Shown in pieces: positions 1 to 9,314 of a DNA stretch of 64,000 nt; position 1 is the stretch's first letter; each line of letters begins with the position of its first letter. Source of the DNA: Psychroflexus planctonicus (GTDB taxonomy: Bacteria > Bacteroidota > Bacteroidia > Flavobacteriales > Flavobacteriaceae); assembly GCF_014640195.1 (NCBI RefSeq), contig NZ_BMGM01000001.1, forward strand, positions 372,001 to 436,000. Reading direction: 5' to 3'. The position numbers were made by a program, and so were the translations under genes. The notes under the pieces were generated by a model, which made no database searches, was not told the origin of the DNA, and saw only the letters and a list, made by a program, of their open reading frames with translations.

Positions 1-850
1 GTGCTAAATAAGCTTCAAAATCAGTAATGGCATAACTTTCAAAACCTATGGCATTTAACGGGACTAGCTTGGCAATTTCATGCTGAATACGCTTTTGGTT
101 TTTCAACAAACCTACTTTTCTTTTTTGAGCATGATTATTTATACCTACGCCGCTTAATTGTAATTTATCTGAATTTATCTTTACATCTAATGCAACCCAA
201 TCGGTTAAGTTACTAAACAAAAAATAGGTATGTTCTGCAAAAGCTTTATTGTATATATTTTTAAATTCATCTAAGTGTAAAAACAAGCTTGGCGAATCAC
301 CATCTACCGTTTTGAGCACATCAGTAAAAGCTTCATCTATAGGAATTTGGTTTTCGATATCTCGAATTTTATTTTCTACAATTAATTTTGAATCGCTAAC
401 CAAAATATTATTTTCAAACCAAACTGCATACAGATTTTTCTCTTTCCAAGTGAACTCGTGTATTTGTTTGCCTTCGTAATTGAAGGTTTTATGATTGGAA
501 ATTTCAGCTTTTAATCCTTGAAAATTTACATCTTCAGATGAAGCAATAAAGCTGGCAGCAATATCTTTCTTTCCTACTGCAGAAAAACAAAACACGCCAT
601 TTGCAGCCGTTTCAAACTGATTAAAAAATTCAACTTGATTTGCCACTTCTTTAAAAATAGGTAAGTCTTGATTTTCTTCAAAAAAAGAATTTTTTAATAA
701 TGTTGAAGAAGTGCTTGCCAAATCTTCACTTTGAAATATCAAGATGGAGGAAGACGGAATTAAATCGATTGGACGCCATGCTGATGGTTGCGTAGATGAA
801 GTACAAGACAGAAGTAAAAAGGTAAGAAAGAGACTGAAAACAAACTTCAT
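1..850 (-). CDS. Lipoprotein of unknown function, C-terminus beyond the window
   Basis: The frame is open from an ATG at 850 to the left edge and gives 283 residues without a stop, so the 3' end is missing. Residues 1-16 form a lipoprotein signal ending in LLLSC, with Cys16 as the predicted lipidation site. The remainder looks like a soluble beta-rich domain with no motif I recognise. It follows rnhB on the same strand after a 123-bp gap and has its own TAnnTTTG box, so it may be transcribed separately or by read-through. The presence of a protein-coding gene is clear; its function is unknown. Confidence 0.8.
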   Translation of the reverse strand, partial: MKFVFSLFLTFLLLSCTSSTQPSAWRPIDLIPSSSILIFQSEDLASTSSTLLKNSFFEENQDLPIFKEVANQVEFFNQFETAANGVFCFSAVGKKDIAASFIASSEDVNFQGLKAEISNHKTFNYEGKQIHEFTWKEKNLYAVWFENNILVSDSKLIVENKIRDIENQIPIDEAFTDVLKTVDGDSPSLFLHLDEFKNIYNKAFAEHTYFLFSNLTDWVALDVKINSDKLQLSGVGINNHAQKRKVGLLKNQKRIQHEIAKLVPLNAIGFESYAITDFEAYLA

Positions 851-854
851 AGCA

Positions 855-862
855 CAAATATA
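855..862 (-). promoter_or_regulatory. Putative -7 promoter box (TATATTTG)
   Basis: An exact match to the Bacteroidetes -7 consensus TAnnTTTG lies 4 nt before the lipoprotein ATG. Initiation here would give an almost leaderless mRNA. No clear -33 TTTG is visible, so the support is weak. Confidence 0.3.
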
Positions 863-973
863 TTATATTGCAAAGCAACAGAATTTTTTTAAAACTAATT
901 GAATAAAGTAAGGCTTTAATAAAAGAAAATTGATGGAATCCGATTCCCTTTTTATTTCTAACCGAAAAAAGCA

Positions 974-1573
974 TCAAAATGAAAAAGCCAACTGGTCGGG
1001 CAATAATTTGAAGCTTTTTCTATGGTATTTTGTAATGCCGTATTTCTGGATGGCCGCCCGATGTTCTTTAGTAGGATAACCTTTGTTTTTTATCCAATTG
1101 TACATGGGGAATTCTTCATGAATCTTTGCCATAAAAGCATCGCGTTCAGTTTTAGCTAAAACAGAAGCTGCTGCAATGCTTAAATATTTTGCATCGCCTT
1201 TTACAATACATTGATGTGGGATTTTTCCGTAATTGTGGAATTTGTTGCCATCTACCAAAATAAATTCAGGCTGGGGTTGCAATTGGCTTATGCTTTTGTG
1301 CATGGCTTTAATAGAAGCTTGAAGAATATTAATTTGGTCTATCTCTTCCATCATGATGTGTGCGATTCCATAAGCAATTGCTTCTTGTAAAATTACTTCT
1401 CTTAATTGATTGCGTTTCAACAAGTTTAATTGCTTAGAATCGTTAAGCACTTCATTAACAAAGTTTTCAGGTAAGATTACAGCAGCGGCCGTAACAGGTC
1501 CAGCTAAGCAACCACGACCAGCTTCGTCTGTACCGCATTCTAAAAAATCAGGATTTAAAAAAGCTTTCAGCAT
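974..1573 (-). CDS. rnhB: Ribonuclease HII
   Basis: RNase HII cleaves the RNA strand of RNA-DNA hybrids and removes misincorporated ribonucleotides in the cytoplasm. The 199-residue protein has the family's usual length. The catalytic DEAGRG motif is at residues 16-21 (Asp16, Glu17). The third acidic site is in LVDGN, and the [17 protein letters not shown] block carries the fourth. The ATG start sits seven codons before the conserved [10 protein letters not shown] block, as expected. It is divergent from the putative porin gene, with a 102-bp shared intergenic region. The downstream lipoprotein gene is on the same strand. Confidence 0.97.
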   Translation of the reverse strand: MLKAFLNPDFLECGTDEAGRGCLAGPVTAAAVILPENFVNEVLNDSKQLNLLKRNQLREVILQEAIAYGIAHIMMEEIDQINILQASIKAMHKSISQLQPQPEFILVDGNKFHNYGKIPHQCIVKGDAKYLSIAAASVLAKTERDAFMAKIHEEFPMYNWIKNKGYPTKEHRAAIQKYGITKYHRKSFKLLPDQLAFSF

Positions 1574-1647
1574 AGCTTCAAAAGTAGTAATTTTCAGTTT
1601 AGTGTTAAGAAGTGCTTCAATTGAAAAATCATTCCTTAAAATAATGC

Positions 1648-1655
1648 TACTTTTG
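1648..1655 (+). promoter_or_regulatory. Putative -7 promoter box (TACTTTTG) for the putative porin
   Basis: An exact TAnnTTTG match lies 20 nt upstream of the porin ATG. A TTG lies 24 nt further upstream, slightly longer than the usual spacing. Confidence 0.35.
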
Positions 1656-1675
1656 CGGCTATTGTTTACAAATCT

Positions 1676-3658
1676 ATGTATCGCTATTTAATTTATATTT
1701 TTTTTCTACTCTTTTTGGGCTCAATGCAGGCTCAAACTTTAAAGAAAACCAACGATGGTCGAGCTTCTGGAGAAAGGGTTAATCGAGCCGATCGAGAAGA
1801 AAGCTCCCAAAGAGTGAACAAAAAAGACGACATGCCACCTGCATCAGAATACAAGATTATTGATCGGGAAAGAGATACAACTGTGGTAGATACTTCTTTG
1901 AGTATACAAAAATACTTTAAAGCCAATTATTTACGTCAAGATAATTTTGAGTTAATTCAATTTCATAACGTAGGAATGACCTACAATAAATTGGGGTACA
2001 ATTTTCGTGATTTTTCGTTGAATCCCACTATTGGAGCTACTGCAAAACATTACAACTACACTTCTAAAGATGAGATTTATTACTACGAGACGCCTACTCC
2101 TTTAACTGAATTTTACTTTAAAACCGTTTTAGAACAAGGTCAAAATTTAAAATCGTTTTTTACCACTAATTTAAATCCTAGACTTAATTTTTCAATAGGA
2201 TATGAAGCATTGAATTCGCTAGGAGAATATGTACATGCTCGTTCTACAGCCAACAATTTTAAAACTAGTTTCAATTACCGAAATAAATCAGATCGATATT
2301 TTCTCCGTTTTCATTTTACATCTCAAGATTTAGAGCAACAAGAAAACGGTGGATTAACTTCTGAAGGTATTGAAAATTTTGAAGAAGAAGTTCCTGAGTT
2401 TGAAAACAGAGCTTCGCTAGCTGTTCAATTTCAAGATGCTTTTAGCCGTTTATGGGGAAACCGATTTTATTTAGACCAAGAATACATCTTGATTCGCGGA
2501 AACGATTCTACACAAAATAACCAAGTACGAATTGCACATGAATTTAGTGCAGAAGACAAAAATTATTCTTATGCACAAGGGGAAGCAAACGAATATTTTG
2601 GTCCTTCACTTGAAGATGAAGACATAAAAAACGAAGTAAAACACTTTGAATATATAAACGAATTTAAAGCAAATTACTACCAACGGCTTCTAGGTAAATT
2701 TGAGTTTTCTGCAAAAATTACAGATTACCGATATGAGTATAATTCTATTATTGTACAAAATGACGGAAATGTAATCCCAAACCTTTTGAATGGAAATATA
2801 TATAGCCTAGGTGGAAGTTACGCTAATAAAATAGGCAGATTATCTTATCAAGGGGAAGCAAAATACAATTTTGCTGGAGATTTTGATGGCAGCTTTTTAA
2901 ATGGGCAACTCAATTATAAATTAACAGAAAACCTAAATGTAAATGCGCATTTATCTATTAGTTCTCGAGCACCCAATTTAAACTATTTGCTTTTTCAAAG
3001 TGCTTACGAAAACTACAATTGGTTTAATGATTTTAGCAACATAAACACACAAATTTTAGGTGGAGAAATCAGCCATAAAAAATATGGTAAAATTGAAGCT
3101 TCTTTAACGCAAATAAACAATTTCACCTATTTTGGAACCGTAGGAGAAGCTGAAAATATAAACGAAGTGTTTAGAAATGTTGAAGCTTTTCAAGCTACAG
3201 ATCAAGATGTTAGGTATGCCAAATTAAAAGCTACAAACGATATGAAATTTGGTGTTTTTGGCATGCATCATACCTTGATGTATCAAAATACCTTAAATGG
3301 AGCTAAGCTTCTACCCACTCCAGAATTGGTTACACGTAATAGCTTGTATTATCAAGATCATTGGTTCAAAAAAGCCACTTTTATTCAAACTGGAGTTACC
3401 TTAAAATACTTTTCAGACTTTAACTCCAATATGTTTAACCCGATTTTAAATGAATTTGTAGTTCAAGATTTTACAAATTTGGATGGGTTTTATAATGTAG
3501 ATGTATTTTTTAATGCGAAGTTAAGAACAGCTAGACTCTTTTTTGCGCTAGAAAATGTAACCAATCTCTTTAATGGAAATACCAACTTTACCGCTCCAGG
3601 TTATGCATTAAGAGACTTCAGATTTAGATTTGGTTTGGTGTGGAATTTCTTTTTATAG
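1676..3658 (+). CDS. Putative outer-membrane porin (Porin_10-type beta barrel)
   Basis: This 660-residue protein begins with a signal peptide (residues 1-20, cleavage after MQAQ). A charged, Arg/Lys/Glu-rich linker follows to about residue 60. The rest alternates aromatic and polar residues as in beta-barrel strands and ends in an aromatic strand (VWNFFL), typical of proteins assembled by BAM. I place it with the Bacteroidetes 'putative porin' family from its overall look and position next to rnhB. The substrate is unknown. A bidirectional terminator follows, and the next gene (tatA) converges on it. Confidence 0.75.
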   Translation: MYRYLIYIFFLLFLGSMQAQTLKKTNDGRASGERVNRADREESSQRVNKKDDMPPASEYKIIDRERDTTVVDTSLSIQKYFKANYLRQDNFELIQFHNVGMTYNKLGYNFRDFSLNPTIGATAKHYNYTSKDEIYYYETPTPLTEFYFKTVLEQGQNLKSFFTTNLNPRLNFSIGYEALNSLGEYVHARSTANNFKTSFNYRNKSDRYFLRFHFTSQDLEQQENGGLTSEGIENFEEEVPEFENRASLAVQFQDAFSRLWGNRFYLDQEYILIRGNDSTQNNQVRIAHEFSAEDKNYSYAQGEANEYFGPSLEDEDIKNEVKHFEYINEFKANYYQRLLGKFEFSAKITDYRYEYNSIIVQNDGNVIPNLLNGNIYSLGGSYANKIGRLSYQGEAKYNFAGDFDGSFLNGQLNYKLTENLNVNAHLSISSRAPNLNYLLFQSAYENYNWFNDFSNINTQILGGEISHKKYGKIEASLTQINNFTYFGTVGEAENINEVFRNVEAFQATDQDVRYAKLKATNDMKFGVFGMHHTLMYQNTLNGAKLLPTPELVTRNSLYYQDHWFKKATFIQTGVTLKYFSDFNSNMFNPILNEFVVQDFTNLDGFYNVDVFFNAKLRTARLFFALENVTNLFNGNTNFTAPGYALRDFRFRFGLVWNFFL

Positions 3659-3737
3659 TTCACTACTTTTAATTTTAAAAATAAACTTGAGTTGTAGCAA
3701 TTGAAAAAGTTGATGTAGGATCAGTATTTCTTCAACA

Positions 3738-3767
3738 AAAAAAGCGCTTCGTTAAAAGCGCTTTTTT
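3738..3767. terminator. Bidirectional intrinsic terminator between the porin gene and tatA
   Basis: A 12-bp stem (3738-3749 with 3756-3767), GCGC-cored and flanked by A and T runs, encloses a 6-nt loop. It has T tracts when read on either strand, which suits the convergent genes on each side. Confidence 0.85.
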
Positions 3768-3789
3768 GTTTTGTATCTCAAAATTCAGT

Positions 3790-3987
3790 TTACTTAATTG
3801 TCTTTTTTGAATCTTCAGTCTCATCTCCTTCTTCCTTCGAAGCATCTTTAAATTCTTTTATTCCGCTTCCAAGACCTCGCATTAATTCAGGAATTTTTTT
3901 ACCGCCAAAAAGCAGTAAAATCAACACGACAATAATTGCAATTTGCCATGGTCCAACCATTCCCATTATTACAAATAAACTATTCAT
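3790..3987 (-). CDS. tatA: Sec-independent translocase subunit TatA/TatE
   Basis: A 65-residue protein with one N-terminal membrane helix (about residues 12-27), the hinge [21 protein letters not shown] that defines TatA/E, and a short charged tail. TatA oligomerises to let folded twin-arginine substrates cross the inner membrane. No tatC is present in the window. It is a single gene ending at a bidirectional terminator. Confidence 0.93.
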   Translation of the reverse strand: MNSLFVIMGMVGPWQIAIIVVLILLLFGGKKIPELMRGLGSGIKEFKDASKEEGDETEDSKKTIK

Positions 3988-4172
3988 ATGCTTTTAATTT
4001 GGTGCAAAATTACACAATTAAAAACAAATGAAAGATACATCTAATTAAAATAGAGTTAAGCTTCAGTTGAAAAGCATTAGAAATTAAAAATAAGCTTGTT
4101 GATATTTGCTGGTACATAATAAAATTGTGGTTAAATAAATGCCTAATCTAGCAGGCTTTCAAATTAATTAAC

Positions 4173-4201
4173 TTTCATGTAAACGTTAAAATGTATATTT
4201 G
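4173..4201 (+). promoter_or_regulatory. Putative promoter (TTTC-N17-TATATTTG) for the M23 peptidase
   Basis: The -7 box TATATTTG (4194-4201) is exact, and a near-consensus TTTC lies 17 nt upstream. The peptidase ATG is 18 nt downstream of the box. Confidence 0.45.
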
Positions 4202-4218
4202 CCAGATAGTATTTTTAG

Positions 4219-5088
4219 ATGGGTAAGAAAAAAGAGAAAAAGGATAAGCTGTTACAAAAAATGCTTCATCGTTACCGTTTGGTAATTTTGAATGAAGATA
4301 CATTTGAAGAGCGCATCTCTTTTCAAGTAAACCGTTTAAATGTAATTTTAATTGGCGTTTTTTCAGCCATATTACTTATTGTCTTAACCAGCGTTTTTAT
4401 TGCCTTTACTCCGTTACGTGAATATATACCAGGCTACTCTTCTACTGCATTGAGAAAAAAAGCTACCACTTTGGCTTACCAAGTAGATTCTTTAGAAATG
4501 AAAATGAGTAAAAACGATCAGTACTTGAATTCAATACGTTCTGTACTTCGTGGTGAAGATGCCGACGATGAAAACGATACGAGTTCTACACCTGTAAAAG
4601 AAAAAATTGACCCAACTGATGTAGATTTTTCCGCTTCGCAAGCAGATGCAGAATTAAGAGAAGAAGTAGAACAAGAAGACAAATACAATTTAATGGAAGA
4701 AGCCGTTTTTAGGTCAGATTTTAGTTTATATCCGCCCGTAAACGGAATTGTAACTTCTAATTACAACGCTCCAGCCAAACATTATGCGGTAGATGTTGCC
4801 ACCCAAAAAGACGAGCCTATAAAAGCAACTGCAGACGGAACGGTTATATTTGCAGAATGGTCTGTAGAAACAGGTTATGTAATAATTGTAGAACATCAAT
4901 TTGGATTAATTTCTGTGTACAAACACAATTCGTCTTTGCTTACCAAACAAGGCGACTTGGTTAAGGCAGGACAAGTTATAGCCTTAGCAGGAGATACAGG
5001 CGAGTTGAGCTCGGGCACACATTTACATTTTGAATTATGGATTGATGGAAACCCCATAGACCCAACCGAATTTATAAGTTTTGAATAA
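4219..5088 (+). CDS. Membrane-anchored M23 family metallopeptidase
   Basis: The protein has 289 residues: a basic N-terminus, one membrane helix at about residues 40-65, a coiled-coil-like stretch to about 115, an acidic linker, and a LytM/M23 domain at about 170-285. The zinc ligands are visible as HYAVD (His188, Asp192) and HLHFELW (His268, His270). It therefore looks catalytically competent and should cut peptidoglycan cross-links from the periplasmic side. The stop codon directly abuts the GH3 gene's ATG, suggesting co-transcription. Confidence 0.92.
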   Translation: MGKKKEKKDKLLQKMLHRYRLVILNEDTFEERISFQVNRLNVILIGVFSAILLIVLTSVFIAFTPLREYIPGYSSTALRKKATTLAYQVDSLEMKMSKNDQYLNSIRSVLRGEDADDENDTSSTPVKEKIDPTDVDFSASQADAELREEVEQEDKYNLMEEAVFRSDFSLYPPVNGIVTSNYNAPAKHYAVDVATQKDEPIKATADGTVIFAEWSVETGYVIIVEHQFGLISVYKHNSSLLTKQGDLVKAGQVIALAGDTGELSSGTHLHFELWIDGNPIDPTEFISFE

Positions 5089-5089
5089 T

Positions 5090-6592
5090 ATGTCTTTAAA
5101 ACAAATAGGTGCAAAAATTTATGCAAAAATTAGTGCATACAAAACCGCTTCTTGGTCAAACAACCCGGTTAAAAGTCAAGAGCGCGTTTTTAAGGATTTA
5201 ATTGCTAAAGCCAAACATACCAAGTTTGGTAAAGAACACGATTTTGAAAAAATTTCAAATTATGAAACTTTTCAAAAACAAGTTTCCATTTCAGATTATG
5301 AAGCTTTACGACCTTATGTTGAAGAAGCAGTAGCCGGAAAAGAAGATATTTTATGGCCAGGAAAACCATTGTATTTTGCCAAAACTTCAGGTACAACCAG
5401 CGGAGCAAAATACATTCCGTTAACCAAAGATTCCATGCCAAACCATATTGATGCGGCTCGAAATGCCATTTTAAGTTACATACACGAAACTGGAAATACA
5501 GAATTTGTAGATGGTAAAATGATATTTTTGCAGGGAAGCCCAGAGCTAGACCAAAAAAACGGAATTCATTTTGGAAGACTTTCCGGAATTGTAGCACACT
5601 TTATTCCAGCCTATTTACAAGCCAACCGAATGCCAAGCTGGGAAACCAACACCATTGAAGACTGGAATACTAAAATTAAAAAAATTGTAGAAGAGACTGA
5701 AGTAGAAGACATGAGACTCATTAGCGGGATTCCTTCATGGGTACAAACCTACTTTGAAATTCTAGTTAAAAAGCACCAAAAAAGCATCAGCGAGATATTT
5801 CCAAATTTTAGTTTATTCATCTATGGAGGAGTAAATTATGAACCTTACCGTTCTAAGTTTGAAGAGTTAGTTGGCAAAAAAATAGACAGTATTGAACTCT
5901 ATCCCGCTTCTGAAGGTTTTTTTGCTTACCAAGACAAGCAAAATGTAAACGGGATGCTGCTTCTGCTCAATGCCGGAATTTTTTATGAATTCATTAAAGC
6001 AGACGAATTTTTTGAAGAACACCCAAAAGTGTATACCATTAAAGATGTTGAAACAGATGTAAATTATGTAATGATTATTTCGAACAACGCTGGACTTTGG
6101 CGTTATAATGTGGGCGACACCATAATGTTTACTTCAACAAAACCATATCGCGTAATTGTTTCTGGTAGAATAAAACACTTTACATCTGCGTTTGGAGAAC
6201 ATGTTATTGCAAAAGAAGTAGAGCAAGCCATACAGGAAGCAAGCCAAAAACACAAAGCACAAATCAGCGAATTTACCGTGGCTCCTCAGGTCAAACCAGA
6301 AAAAGGTTTACCATATCATGAATGGTTTATCGAGTTTCAAAAAGAACCTGATAATATGGAAGATTTCATCAACACTATAGACCATTCGGTTAGAAAACAA
6401 AACTCCTATTACAACGATTTAATCAGTGGAAATATTCTACGTAAGTTAGTAGTTACAAAAATTGAAAAAGATGGTTTCCAAGAATTCATGAGTGCTCGGG
6501 GCAAACTTGGAGGACAAAATAAAATACCCCGGTTATCTAACGATAGAGAAATAGCAGAACAATTATTACCTTTTACCCAAAAGGCAGATTAA
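5090..6592 (+). CDS. GH3 auxin-responsive promoter family protein (acyl-adenylating enzyme)
   Basis: A protein of about 500 residues of the ANL-related GH3 family. The ATP-binding motif FAKTSGTTSGAKYIP lies near residue 100, and the second motif ELYPASEGFFAYQ and LWRYNVGDTI follow. Plant GH3 enzymes adenylate carboxylic acids such as jasmonate or auxin and conjugate them to amino acids; the substrate of bacterial members is not established. I chose the ATG at 5090 over the TTG at 5081, which would overlap the preceding gene. It is probably in an operon with the M23 gene before it and with the genes up to hemB. Confidence 0.9.
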   Translation: MSLKQIGAKIYAKISAYKTASWSNNPVKSQERVFKDLIAKAKHTKFGKEHDFEKISNYETFQKQVSISDYEALRPYVEEAVAGKEDILWPGKPLYFAKTSGTTSGAKYIPLTKDSMPNHIDAARNAILSYIHETGNTEFVDGKMIFLQGSPELDQKNGIHFGRLSGIVAHFIPAYLQANRMPSWETNTIEDWNTKIKKIVEETEVEDMRLISGIPSWVQTYFEILVKKHQKSISEIFPNFSLFIYGGVNYEPYRSKFEELVGKKIDSIELYPASEGFFAYQDKQNVNGMLLLLNAGIFYEFIKADEFFEEHPKVYTIKDVETDVNYVMIISNNAGLWRYNVGDTIMFTSTKPYRVIVSGRIKHFTSAFGEHVIAKEVEQAIQEASQKHKAQISEFTVAPQVKPEKGLPYHEWFIEFQKEPDNMEDFINTIDHSVRKQNSYYNDLISGNILRKLVVTKIEKDGFQEFMSARGKLGGQNKIPRLSNDREIAEQLLPFTQKAD

Positions 6593-6607
6593 ATAAGAAT
6601 AATACAT

Positions 6608-8284
6608 ATGAAAAGTTTACCAGATATAACCAGAAGTAGAGCAAGAGAAAGCACCAACGCCATAGAACGCATTTACATCACTATGCGCCATTTATTTATA
6701 CGCGGTTTTTATAAACCCATGGGTATTTCTGGAGAAACCTTACGCCAGTCTTTATTAACATTAAGACCAGAAATTTATGGCAGTATTGCTGAAGAAAAAG
6801 TAGAACTAAACGGTCTGCTTTACATAATTGAAAGACTTCCTCTAGGTATTGAAGAATGTAGGTTTATAAACCTAACAAGTGATGAAGGCTATTCCGATTC
6901 TCATTTTCAAGCCATTGTTCCGCCTAAACGAAGAAGAAATTGCTACCGTATTGATGAAGAGCAAATGAATATTGAAATTACCCGTGGTCGCTCAGAAATT
7001 TATGATATTTTAACCCACCTAACTTTCATGTTTATCGAGTCTCATAAAATCATGAAACGCGTCATCATCAATGAAGCGGGACACGTAAATAGAGATTGGC
7101 AAAAGCTTGAAGAAGCCATAAAATATAGAAAAGAACTCAACCAACCACAACGAGAAATTGCCATTACTCACACAGCAAATATTTTAGGCAGAACTTTTTT
7201 AGAAGTAAACCAAGTCTATAAAAAGTTTGCTACTAAAAACAACCCAGATCAGTTTTTAAACATCATCTACAATTTAGGAAAATTGGCCATAGATGAAGAA
7301 GTAAAAAACAACAAAAGAGTAATTACCTTTAGTCCAGTGCTCAGAGAACGCTTAGGACATCACATTCATGGTGAAGTTTGGGCAGAGAACATCAAAAAAA
7401 CATTAGCAAATCATCAGCTTTTAGATCGAAAAATTCATATTATCAGTGCCAATATGCATTCGGTAATGAATACTTTGTATGCCAAAGGCGCTTTAGGGAA
7501 AGATGTTGATGAGAACAACATACTAGCCACTTTTGAAGCATTGAGTAAACCAGAAAACAATAGCATGCGTAAAAAGGTAGAACAACACGCTACCGAGCAA
7601 GGCATGATTTACATTAAAGATGAAAGCGGCACTAATATAGACGTACAAATTTTCGATTTAAAAAATTTACAAAACAAGCATTCTCAGTTTCAAGTAAAAG
7701 ATAAAGAAGATGATGTAATTATTGTAATGGATTACGCTTTTGGAGAACAAGCTTACGAAACCATGGATGAATTGCTAAAACCTATTAAACTTGATGAAGA
7801 GCGTAAATTTATGAATGTAGATTCCATTTCTATCATGGGAAAAGCCGGAATTTTACAAGGCGGAAAAGGAGACATTATGATTCCAAATGCGCACTTATTT
7901 GAAGGCACAGCCGATAATTACCCATTTAAAAATGAGCTTCGAATAGAAGAATTTGGAGGTCACGGTCTTCAGGTTTTTGATGGTGCCATGGTAACGGTTT
8001 TAGGCACATCGCTTCAAAATAAAGATATTTTAGAGTTTTTTCATAAATCTTCTTGGCGTGTTGTAGGTCTAGAAATGGAAGGTGCGCATTACCAAAAAGC
8101 CATACAAGCTTCGGCAATGCTTCGCCTTAACATTAGCAAAGATGTAAAAGTAAGATATGCATACTACGCTAGCGACAATCCTTTAGAAACAGGCAGTACA
8201 TTAGCTTCAGGTGGTTTAGGAACAACCGGAGTAAAACCAACGTACTTAATTACTGAAAGAATACTAGCTCAAATTATTAACTAA
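6608..8284 (+). CDS. Conserved uncharacterised protein with a nucleoside-phosphorylase-like C-terminal half
   Basis: This 558-residue cytoplasmic protein probably belongs to a Flavobacteriia-wide uncharacterised family (I believe DUF6909, from memory). The N-terminal half is helical and basic. The C-terminal half carries a series resembling the nucleoside phosphorylase/AMP nucleosidase/MTAN fold: MDYAFGEQAYE, then GKAGILQGGKGDIMIPNAHLF, then VVGLEMEGAHYQKA, then YYASDNPL. In MTAN the matching blocks are the SAGGL...GDIVV strand-loop, the VEMEA ribose-binding motif and the ISD catalytic aspartate. The nucleosidase assignment is my inference. It lies 15 bp after the GH3 gene and 11 bp before rfbB. 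Confidence 0.7.
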   Translation: MKSLPDITRSRARESTNAIERIYITMRHLFIRGFYKPMGISGETLRQSLLTLRPEIYGSIAEEKVELNGLLYIIERLPLGIEECRFINLTSDEGYSDSHFQAIVPPKRRRNCYRIDEEQMNIEITRGRSEIYDILTHLTFMFIESHKIMKRVIINEAGHVNRDWQKLEEAIKYRKELNQPQREIAITHTANILGRTFLEVNQVYKKFATKNNPDQFLNIIYNLGKLAIDEEVKNNKRVITFSPVLRERLGHHIHGEVWAENIKKTLANHQLLDRKIHIISANMHSVMNTLYAKGALGKDVDENNILATFEALSKPENNSMRKKVEQHATEQGMIYIKDESGTNIDVQIFDLKNLQNKHSQFQVKDKEDDVIIVMDYAFGEQAYETMDELLKPIKLDEERKFMNVDSISIMGKAGILQGGKGDIMIPNAHLFEGTADNYPFKNELRIEEFGGHGLQVFDGAMVTVLGTSLQNKDILEFFHKSSWRVVGLEMEGAHYQKAIQASAMLRLNISKDVKVRYAYYASDNPLETGSTLASGGLGTTGVKPTYLITERILAQIIN

Positions 8285-8295
8285 CATATATCATC

Positions 8296-9312
8296 ATGAA
8301 ATACGCATTAGTAACAGGTGGAGCCGGATTTATTGGCGCTAACTTTTTAAATTATAAAGTACCACAAGAAGACTTTCATTATGTAAATCTGGATAAACTA
8401 ACTTATGCTGGAAACTTAGAAAATATTGAAGTAAGCCAAGCTAAAAACTACACTTTTTTGCAAGGAGACATCTGCGATAAAAAGTTGATAGAAGATTTAT
8501 TTGAAAAATATCAATTTGAAAAAGTCTTTCATTTTGCAGCAGAATCGCATGTAGACAATTCCATAAAAAACCCTGAAGCTTTTATTGAAACCAACATTAC
8601 AGGAACTTTTAATTTGCTCCACAAAGCTTTTAGTTTATGGATGGATGGACCGTTTCAATTAAAAAAAGAATTTAAAAGTGCGCGTTTTCTTCATGTTTCA
8701 ACAGACGAAGTATATGGAACTTTAGGCGAAACAGGTTTGTTTACCGAAGAAACACCTTACGCTCCAAATAGTCCGTACAGCGCATCTAAAGCATCATCAG
8801 ATTTCTTAGTAAGAAGTTATTTTCACACTTACGGAATGCCTGTAGTTACTACTAACTGCTCTAATAATTACGGACCGCATCAACATGAAGAAAAGTTAAT
8901 TCCTACCATTATTCGGAAAGCCTTGGCAAAAGAACCAATCCCAATTTATGGCGATGGTAAAAACATCCGCGATTGGTTGTTTGTACTCGACCATTGTAAA
9001 GGAATAGATTTGGTAATGAAGGACGGAAATCTAGGCGAAACTTATAATATTGGTGGACGTAACGAACGCACCAACATTTACATAGCCGAAAAAATTTGTG
9101 AACTTTTAGATGAAAAAAACACAAGTGCAAACCAAACTTCCTATAAAGAATTAATCACTTATGTAAACGACAGACCTGGACACGATTTTAGATATGCTAT
9201 TGATGCTACCAAACTAGAAAACAATTTGGGCTGGAAAGCGGAAGAAAACTTTGAATCAGGCATCGAAAAAACCGTAGATTTTTATATTGATGTATTTCAG
9301 AAAAAACAATAA
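8296..9312 (+). CDS. rfbB: dTDP-glucose 4,6-dehydratase
   Basis: An SDR-family enzyme of 338 residues that converts dTDP-glucose to dTDP-4-keto-6-deoxyglucose for rhamnose and related surface sugars. The NAD-binding GGAGFIGAN is at residues 8-16. The active-site STDEVYG and the YSASK (Tyr-x3-Lys) motif are both intact. The typical C-terminal GPHQHEEKLIPTIIRKAL substrate segment is also present. The other rml genes are absent from the window, so it stands apart from a dedicated dTDP-rhamnose cluster. hemB begins 2 bp after its stop. Confidence 0.93.
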   Translation: MKYALVTGGAGFIGANFLNYKVPQEDFHYVNLDKLTYAGNLENIEVSQAKNYTFLQGDICDKKLIEDLFEKYQFEKVFHFAAESHVDNSIKNPEAFIETNITGTFNLLHKAFSLWMDGPFQLKKEFKSARFLHVSTDEVYGTLGETGLFTEETPYAPNSPYSASKASSDFLVRSYFHTYGMPVVTTNCSNNYGPHQHEEKLIPTIIRKALAKEPIPIYGDGKNIRDWLFVLDHCKGIDLVMKDGNLGETYNIGGRNERTNIYIAEKICELLDEKNTSANQTSYKELITYVNDRPGHDFRYAIDATKLENNLGWKAEENFESGIEKTVDFYIDVFQKKQ

Positions 9313-9314
9313 AC

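Noticed and set aside
1410-1691. 93-codon plus-strand frame across the rnhB 5' end and intergenic region
   Set aside because: It overlaps the rnhB catalytic motif in antisense and contains no recognisable features.
5081-5092. TTG start extending the GH3 protein by three residues (with similar TTG extensions at 33439, 34044 and 35207)
   Set aside because: In each case an ATG two or three codons downstream fits the signal peptide or family start better, and the TTG form often crowds or overlaps the preceding stop.
5205-5597. 130-codon minus-strand frame inside the GH3 gene
   Set aside because: The composition is that of an out-of-frame complement, and the GH3 ATP-binding motif lies on the other strand.
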